This document shows positions 58,360-64,000 of a DNA stretch of 64,000 nt, piece after piece (the stretch's first letter is position 1; every line of letters begins with the position of its first letter). The DNA is taken from the NCBI GenBank assembly GCA_963989385.1, contig OZ022511.1, forward strand, positions 7,688,001 to 7,752,000, in the 5' to 3' direction. The stretch is from Ctena decussata (lineage: Eukaryota; Mollusca; Bivalvia; Lucinida; Lucinidae). The notes under the pieces were generated by a model, which worked only from the letters and a program-made list of their open reading frames with translations, was not told the origin of the DNA and ran no database searches. Made by a program: the position numbers and the translations under genes.

Positions 58360-58480
58360 GGCACAGAGGTTATAAAACTTGAGTATATTCTCAAACTCAA
58401 AATAAAGCACACTGATTGGCCAATCAGTGTGCTTTATTTTAAGTTTGAGATATTCTCAAGTTTTATAACCTCGAACCCAG
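58360..58480. mobile_element. Foldback element (family S), copy 3, core deleted
   Basis: CAGAGGTTATAAAACTTGAG to CTCAAGTTTTATAACCTCG. The CTTCCGAGCAC palindrome is missing, so GATTGGCCAATC forms the centre. Confidence 0.88.
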
Positions 58481-58544
58481 AGTATGTCTGTTGTGTAAAA
58501 GTTTTTGGTCCATTTTCATCATTCTCTCTTCTTCCTTCAGTGTT

Positions 58545-58735
58545 TTTTTTTCTCGGCTCTGCCGCATGACTGGATCCTTATTGGGTATCTGCTCTATGGA
58601 AAAGTCCGCTTCGAATTTCTACAGATAGTCGCTAAAGTAATGCGGGGAACAAAGAAGAGCCGCAACAGAAGTACAATGTTGGAACGGTTAATGGCAAGAG
58701 CACTTAGACAAGGTAGTTACAAAAACAAAAAGTAA
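58545..58735 (+). other. Possible exon, unrecognised
   Basis: After CTTCCTTCAG the frame reads LPHDWILIGYLLYGKVRFEF and continues with a basic stretch to a stop at 58733. An AAGGTAGTT donor-like site lies at 58713. The hydrophobic-then-basic pattern is not obviously repeat-derived, but no family is recognised. Confidence 0.2.
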
Positions 58736-59076
58736 TTATGTGATTCCTGTACAAAGAGTACAAATATTACTGATGCAGTATGGGCCCAATGAAAATGTCA
58801 ATTTCACTTGAAATAATTTCTGGATCTTTAAAATGACATGATAGCTGTATACGTTTGTTATATTTGTTAACCATTTGTCTGAAAATAGAATGATTGTCGC
58901 ACATTTCATCATGATAAAAAATCTTTCTTTAGTGTGTGCCTTGCTTCCAAAGGATACAACTTGTCAGGCTTGTTTAATGCCATAGACCTGATTATGTCTT
59001 ACAATAGACTTATTGGTCTGACATATGTCAGCTCCTTGCGAAAAGTAATTTCCGACAATTTAATAGACACTTCACT

Positions 59077-59313
59077 TGAGCCGCGACACGAGAAAACCAA
59101 CAATGTGGTCGTGCGTCCAGCGCAGACTCAGATCAGCCTGGGCATCCGCCCAGTCTGATCAGAGTCTTCACTGTCCGCATGAAGGTAGCTCAGTCCCTAA
59201 GCTTCCCTTTAAGCTCTAGCGAAGAGTCTGGCCAGACTGGACAGATGCCCAGGCTGATCTGAGTCTGCGCTGGGCGCACAACCACATTGTTGGTTTTCTC
59301 GCGTCGTGGCTCA
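59077..59313 (-). mobile_element. Palindromic MITE (family P), copy 22
   Basis: Full length, perfect ACTT duplications. Confidence 0.94.
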
Positions 59314-59689
59314 CTTGCACAGAGTTTGCAGCAATATGTCTGCGACCTTTACTTAGTCGAGGAAAATTCTCGCTTTCCGTATGAAAGACGACGTTAATAT
59401 CAAACACTCCGCGTATCACAAAGAAGGACCGAAGACGTAGTAGACACTACTTAAATATATATGCATATCATATGGTGTGTCATATTTTGGCAACTCTATT
59501 TCAACTCTCAGGGTAGGAAGAATTATAAAAAAGAAAGAACACTGCAAGAATATGTGTTTTTGCGATTGGGTTGGGTATTTAACTAAATTCCTTAAAACAA
59601 ATATGTTTATCTGGCAAATCAAAATCAGTGTAAGGAAAGATCACAAAGTATGTTTCACGGACAACTATAGCGATAGATCCCAAGATCAT

Positions 59690-59920
59690 AAACCCATTTA
59701 TGCCTAGTGGACTATCCTATTCTTATCAAATGGATTTGTCCATTTGTCTATTTGTGGGTGTCAGGTTTAGTTTTTGTATCATCTTTTATTTCATTTGTAG
59801 GAGAAATATCTATTTGCCTTATGCAAAATGTGTAAACCCTGATCAGAATTTCCGGCGTCTGATTTGGGTCTACACTGTTTGCCTATGTCCCATTTTTGGG
59901 ACGTTATTCATTAATGGGTC
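59690..59920 (+). mobile_element. Non-autonomous repeat (family D), copy 4
   Basis: AAACCCATTTATGCCTAGTG to TTCATTAATGGGT. Contains GGCGTCTGATTTGGGTCTAC. Confidence 0.7.
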
Positions 59921-60195
59921 AGAGAAGCGTATATTTTACCGGTGCCAGCTACATCTACTTTATTATATTCTAAAATTAAAATTAGTACTTCTTATCATTA
60001 CTTATATAAAGTTTTAAAAATCAAAAATGCTTTTAATGCTGTTGTGAGTCTCCCTACAGTGAACGTTGTTCCTGTAACAACAGATCTTCTACGTCAGCCG
60101 AGGCTCATGCATATTCATATGACCTCTCTGGGAAGTGCTCACTCAACCTTTTGAGCTGTCCCCTGGGAAGTACTGAGTTCATCTTTTTCTCCTAC

Positions 60196-60346
60196 CAGGG
60201 TTCGAGGTTATAAAACTTGAGAATAAACTCAAACTCAAAATTAAGCACACTGATTGGCTGCTTCCGAGCATGTGCTCGGAAGCAGCCAATCAGTGTGCTT
60301 TATTTTGAGTTTGAAAATGTGCTCAAGTTTTATAACCTCTGGGCCA
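60196..60346. mobile_element. Foldback element (family S), copy 4
   Basis: CAGGGTTCGAGGTTATAAAAC to GTTTTATAACCTCTGGGCC. The core CTGCTTCCGAGCATGTGCTC is intact. Confidence 0.9.
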
Positions 60347-60930
60347 GACTTCGAACTGAACAGACGTGTTTCACAGACGCCCAAAGAGATAAGAGCTATT
60401 TTGATATTTTGTCATTTTATAAAATCAAAACAAGTTGTCGCTGCTCGACAAACTAATCGGCGTTGGGAATTATTAAAGGTAAGTGACCTATATATTACTC
60501 CGCATATTCTTTTTTGTCGTAAATGTACATTTTTGACTTCGCATTTTTTCGTGCCATGTGCTTTTCCGTAACTTGCTATTCTCGTCATTATTTTTGAGAA
60601 TTAACACATATTCTGCCATTTAAACCTTCAAATGTACATTTTATAAGTTTTTTCTACTAAATTCTCTGAAAAAAATAATCAATTTCACTTTTTTCATAAC
60701 ACATGCTTTTGGTTTAAACATATTTTATTCATTTTAGAAATTGTAACATACATACATATATGGTATACAATACAGGCTTGGGATTAGAACGAAAGCTGGA
60801 CGCTTATAGAGTTCTTCTCCCTTAATCATTGGAAAAACCCAGAAACGTTTGTTTACTCTTTCATCACATGTATGTATCCTCAAATATTTTGACTGTTTCT
60901 TCCAAATGCAAATAGTTTTGTTGACTTAGC
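60347..60930. other. Region upstream of the Gln-rich frame
   Basis: AT-rich, no promoter motif recognised. Confidence 0.35.
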
Positions 60931-61829
60931 ATGTTCTCCGAATATTCAACTACTGACTACACAAATCTACACGTTACAATTGACAAATTGGCAGCAACAT
61001 TCATGAACATGAGTGAAGAGCTTTGAAAAATTGGAGAAGAAAATGGACCACATTATTGGCAAACTGGATGCTAAAACAGACCAGTTTGCACCCATCCAAA
61101 TGTGTCAGTATGCCCATTCTAGCCACACACTGTTATCACCTCATGCTGCTTCACAACAAGAAATTACAGTCAATACTCTGTCACAGGACACACTCACAAC
61201 ACGTGCAACCATGACCGCTTCAGCGCCTGCACCACAGCCTAACCAGCCATCACTGATCCCGGTTCACACAGATCAGCAGCCAGTCAATCAACCTCCTTGA
61301 AACAGCTGCACAGCAGCAATTCACAAACCTTGATGAACATACAATGCAACCATTCACCCCCCCCCCCCCCCTTGCAACACAACCTACACAGCAACCACTC
61401 ACTTCATTTCCAACAACTGAACAGCTGCAATTCTCACCCCTTGCAAAGGCTGTACAGCAACCATTCACACCCCTTGCTACACTTACACAGCAGCAATTTA
61501 CCCCCCCTTACTACGCCTGCACAGCCATTTATATCCCATACAGCAGCTGCACAGCAGCCAGTCACCCTCATTCAAACAGCTGCACAACAGGCATTCACAT
61601 CCTTTACACAAGCTGCACAGCAGCACATCCACACTCCCATTGCAACAGCTGAAAAGCAAACATCCTTGCTTGTGACAACAGCTGCACAAGAGCCAATCAG
61701 TACTGTCACAGCAGCAGTTCAACAACGATTCATTTCAATCACAACAGCTATTCAACAGCCAGCTATTACCCTTGCAGCAACAGAACAACAGCAAACCATG
61801 CCTGTTGCAATCATTGTGACTCCCTGAAG
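60931..61829 (+). pseudogene. Gln/Thr/Ala/Pro-rich repetitive protein, frameshifted
   Basis: Starts MFSEYSTTDYTNLHVTIDKL. After one shift near 61022 (an extra T) it continues KLEKKMDHIIGKLDAKTDQF, a short coiled-coil-like helix. From about 61160 composition turns to Thr, Gln, Ala and Pro with loose 12-15 residue units of the type AVQQPFTPLATLTQQQFT. Two more shifts (near 61300 and 61505) are needed to keep this reading, which then runs to the TGA at 61825-61827. The C-run at 61363 adds ambiguity. The repeats could be a mucin-like or scaffold region. It lies 640 bases before the TatD-like pseudogene on the same strand, and both may have been one gene. That link is inference. Confidence 0.6.
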
Positions 61830-62008
61830 TATGTTCTCCTGCAAAAGGAAGAGACTGGATGTAAGATGGTTGCAACTGAAGGAACACCCACCAGAAATGG
61901 TACTCTTGACTGTGAAAGACCACCCACCAGAAACTGATGGTGGACCGCCATTTTAGGTGCTGTTCTAAAGCCCCTCTTTTGCAGTATATTTGCGTTGCAG
62001 TGGTTGGA

Positions 62009-62460
62009 ATTTGCTTTGTATGTCAACCATCATTGTAACCATATATACTGTTATGTATTTTTTCAGCTTATGCAGTATATATCATTTCATTGGCAGCTTT
62101 TTGCTCGGTATGCCAGCTAGTCATTGTGATGCTATATGCTGTGCCTATTTTTTTGAAAAAAAAAGGTCTGCATTCACGTTTACTCTGGTTGAATTTTGCT
62201 CAATATGCCAGTCACCCTGTAGCTGTGTATGCCGACCCAACTTATTGTTTTCTTGTGCAGTATATGTTATTATTTTGGTTAGCGTTTGCTCTGTATGCCA
62301 GCTAACCTGGTAGTCAAATGCACTGTGTGTATGTTTTGTCTTTTGTCGTAAATGTTTCACATTGATTAGATATTGCTATGTATGACAGCTAATTAATGTG
62401 AAATGTCTTTTGTATCTCTGAGCGTTTCTTTTTGTGTGCAGTTTACAGGACTGTATACTT
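62009..62460 (+). repeat. Degenerate tandem repeat, five units of about 90 bases
   Basis: Each unit opens with a version of TTTGCTCNNTATGCCAGCTA (near 62015, 62100, 62196, 62286 and 62373) followed by T/G-rich sequence. It separates the Gln-rich frame from the TatD-like part. Confidence 0.65.
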
Positions 62461-62469
62461 TGCTGTAAA

Positions 62470-63296
62470 CTGAGATTCTAGATTCCCACTTCCACATGGA
62501 CATATTGATGCTCTCATGTCATACATTCACTGCTCAGTCAGGATTGTAGCGCTCGAGCACTATCCTTGTTAGATTATTGTTTGCAATTGCAAACTATGTG
62601 TACCCTGATAAGTGGTCAAAAATTTGTGTTCAAATGCAGGATGTTAGGCTAAAGTTTATACTTAGTATACATCCTCACTTGATCACCAAAACCACAACCA
62701 CATATTATCTCAACAAGCTGGAGGGAATGATCCAGGATCACCCAGAAGCTTTGGGAATTGGCGAAATTGGGCTTGATTTCACCACTGACTGTCGACATGC
62801 AGCTGCTCATGACAAAAAGGCTTGTCGTCTATCAAAAATTGATGCCTAGGGGCAATTCCTCCGCCTCGCTCTCCAACAGACAAAGCGGTTAAACAAAGTT
62901 TTTATCTTGCATATTAGGGATGCTGGGTCTGGTAAGGCGGCTAAGGAGGTTTTAACTCCCCTACTGGAACTTGGTATGTCAGACCACATGATCCACCGCC
63001 ATTGCTTCACATGGGGAGAGGCGGAATACCATAATGGAGTACCTCTCACCCAAACTGCTACTTTAGTCTCTCTCCTGTGTCGCTTCAGGCTACCAAAACT
63101 GTAGCTTGGTTGCGGGGACAGGAAAAGACTGGTCGCCTGATCATAGAGACTGATGCCTCTTATTTGCATAAGCCAAATCCATGGTTTTGTGTACCATGTT
63201 GCAGAGGGAGTTGCTAAATATTTTGACTTGTCGGCAAATGAACTTGTAAGAATGTGCAACAAAAATGTTGCCAGGTTGTATAGCTTGCCCTGGTAA
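62470..63296 (+). pseudogene. TatD-like metal-dependent DNase, disrupted
   Basis: The chain is readable almost end to end. The N-terminal metal site has decayed (FPLPHGHIDALMSY where relatives have a D-x-H-x-H pattern). Then come NYVYPDKWSK, SIHPHLI (62668-62688) and ALGIGEIGLDFTT (62752-62790), with the characteristic GEIGLD metal-ligand motif. KVFILHIRDAG follows, with the conserved His, then HRHCFTWGEAEY. After a one-base loss near 63033 comes GRLIIETDASYL (conserved E-T-D), and after a second shift near 63191 comes NELVRMCNKNVARLYSLPW with TAA at 63294-63296. There is also an in-frame TAG at 62847. Family knowledge: TatD enzymes are TIM-barrel 3'-5' DNases acting in DNA repair and degradation. 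The stop, two shifts and lost HxH make this copy inactive. It is perhaps one of a multicopy family. Confidence 0.8.
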
Positions 63297-63911
63297 CCTC
63301 ATTTAACGACCAACAGAAAATTTAGAATTACCCTCATCTCTCAACATATACCAAAGTTTCGCGTCGTTTTGGCATTTTTAGCATCATTTGTTATGCTCAG
63401 TCATATAAATGCATTCTATTAGTTGGGGTGACATTTAGCTTGCAAGCCTTCACTCATGAACTAACATGATATGCACTTTCTGTGACACTCAGTTGTAAAA
63501 CTCGGTCTTAACGCTCGGTTTTTAGATTCTTACTTTGCAGTATTTCATTCATTCTGTGTGAAGTTGCTAAATATTTTGACTTGTCGGCAAATGAACTTGT
63601 AAGAATGTGCAACAAAAATGTTGCCAGGTTGTATAGCTTGCCCTGGTAACCTCATTTAACGACCAACAGAAAATTTAGAATTACCCTTATCTCTCAACAT
63701 ATACCAAAGTTTCGCGTCGTTTTGGCATTTTTAGCATCATTTGTTACGCTCAGTCATATAAATGCATTCTGTTAGTTGGGGTGACATTTTTGCAAGCCTT
63801 CACTCATGAACTAACATGATATGCACTTTCTGTGACACTCAGTTGTAAAACTCGGTCTTAACGCTCGGTTTTTAGATTCTTACCTTTCCGGTATTTCATT
63901 CATTCTGTGTG
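63210..63911 (+). repeat. Tandem duplication, period 353, spanning the TatD-like 3' end
   Basis: GTTGCTAAATATTTTGACTT starts at 63210 and at 63563, and the two units are nearly identical through ATTTCATTCATTCTGTGTG. Unit 2 lacks a few bases of the TTAGCTTGC stretch. Each unit carries the final 28 or so codons of the TatD-like frame plus the downstream region. Confidence 0.93.
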
Positions 63912-64000
63912 AGATTTAGCTTGTATGCCTTCATGCAGAGTGCCATGGAATATATTCATTAAATGAAATAACTTCCACTGTTGACCCGTTTTGTCATACT
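63912..64000. other. Window end, partial third repeat unit
   Basis: GATTTAGCTTGTATGCCTTCA resembles the middle of the 353-base unit, then diverges. Confidence 0.5.

Noticed and set aside
2024..59313. Recurrent 238-base repeats as a CRISPR array or satellite
   Set aside because: Copies are dispersed and palindromic with target duplications, not regularly spaced or tandem.
61250..61923. Cys/Ser-rich minus-strand frames
   Set aside because: They mirror the CAG/ACA-rich coding strand of the Gln-rich frame and have no features of their own.
62846..63262. 138-codon minus-strand frame
   Set aside because: Antisense to the TatD-like pseudogene, whose motifs are on plus.

Overview
This is eukaryotic nuclear DNA, most likely from a bivalve mollusc (perhaps a heterodont clam). 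It is AT-rich and gene-poor, without operons, and packed with palindromic DNA transposons, tRNA-derived SINE pieces, dead LINEs and microsatellites. The phylum call rests on the repeat style, the secreted protein architecture and the SINE tails; the species cannot be fixed from the sequence alone. No rRNA, functional tRNA, CRISPR array or bacterial feature was found.

Genes. Only one intact protein-coding gene is convincing: a 690-residue secreted, cysteine-rich, probably GPI-anchored protein on the minus strand (36528-38600). Its coding part is one exon preceded by a clear splice acceptor, with an AATAAA about 60 bases past the stop. A second locus at the right edge is broken: a frameshifted Gln/Thr/Ala/Pro-rich reading frame (60931-61829), a degenerate ~90-base tandem repeat (62009-62460), and a TatD-like nuclease pseudogene (62470-63296) whose last codons lie in a 353-base tandem duplication.

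Mobile DNA. The commonest element is a ~238-base palindromic MITE, present 22 times in two arm subfamilies. Eleven copies keep perfect 4-base target duplications, all of the form A-N-N-T. Smaller foldback families share a GAGGTTATAAAAC end or a GGGGCCGTATTTATAAA end. There is a decayed Harbinger element with both of its genes in convergent orientation (4556-5839), a 2.2 kb TTAA-flanked element (33848-36021), and two dead LINE fragments (21486-23775 minus, 51060-52275 plus). A ~4.4 kb mariner-like element (24533-28951) contains two further insertions. One of these is a 2348-base element with its own inverted repeats, an ATAA duplication, an uncharacterised reading frame and six copies of a 15-base motif in both orientations.

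Layout. 1-8 kb: inverted-repeat element, first MITEs, SINE piece, Harbinger, local duplication. 8-17 kb: mostly unique sequence with scattered MITEs. 17-24 kb: foldbacks and the first LINE. 24-29 kb: nested mariner. 29-36 kb: MITEs, foldbacks, a 1.4 kb inverted-repeat element and the TTAA element. 36-39 kb: the intact gene. 39-60 kb: repeats with a second LINE. 60-64 kb: the Gln-rich/TatD locus.
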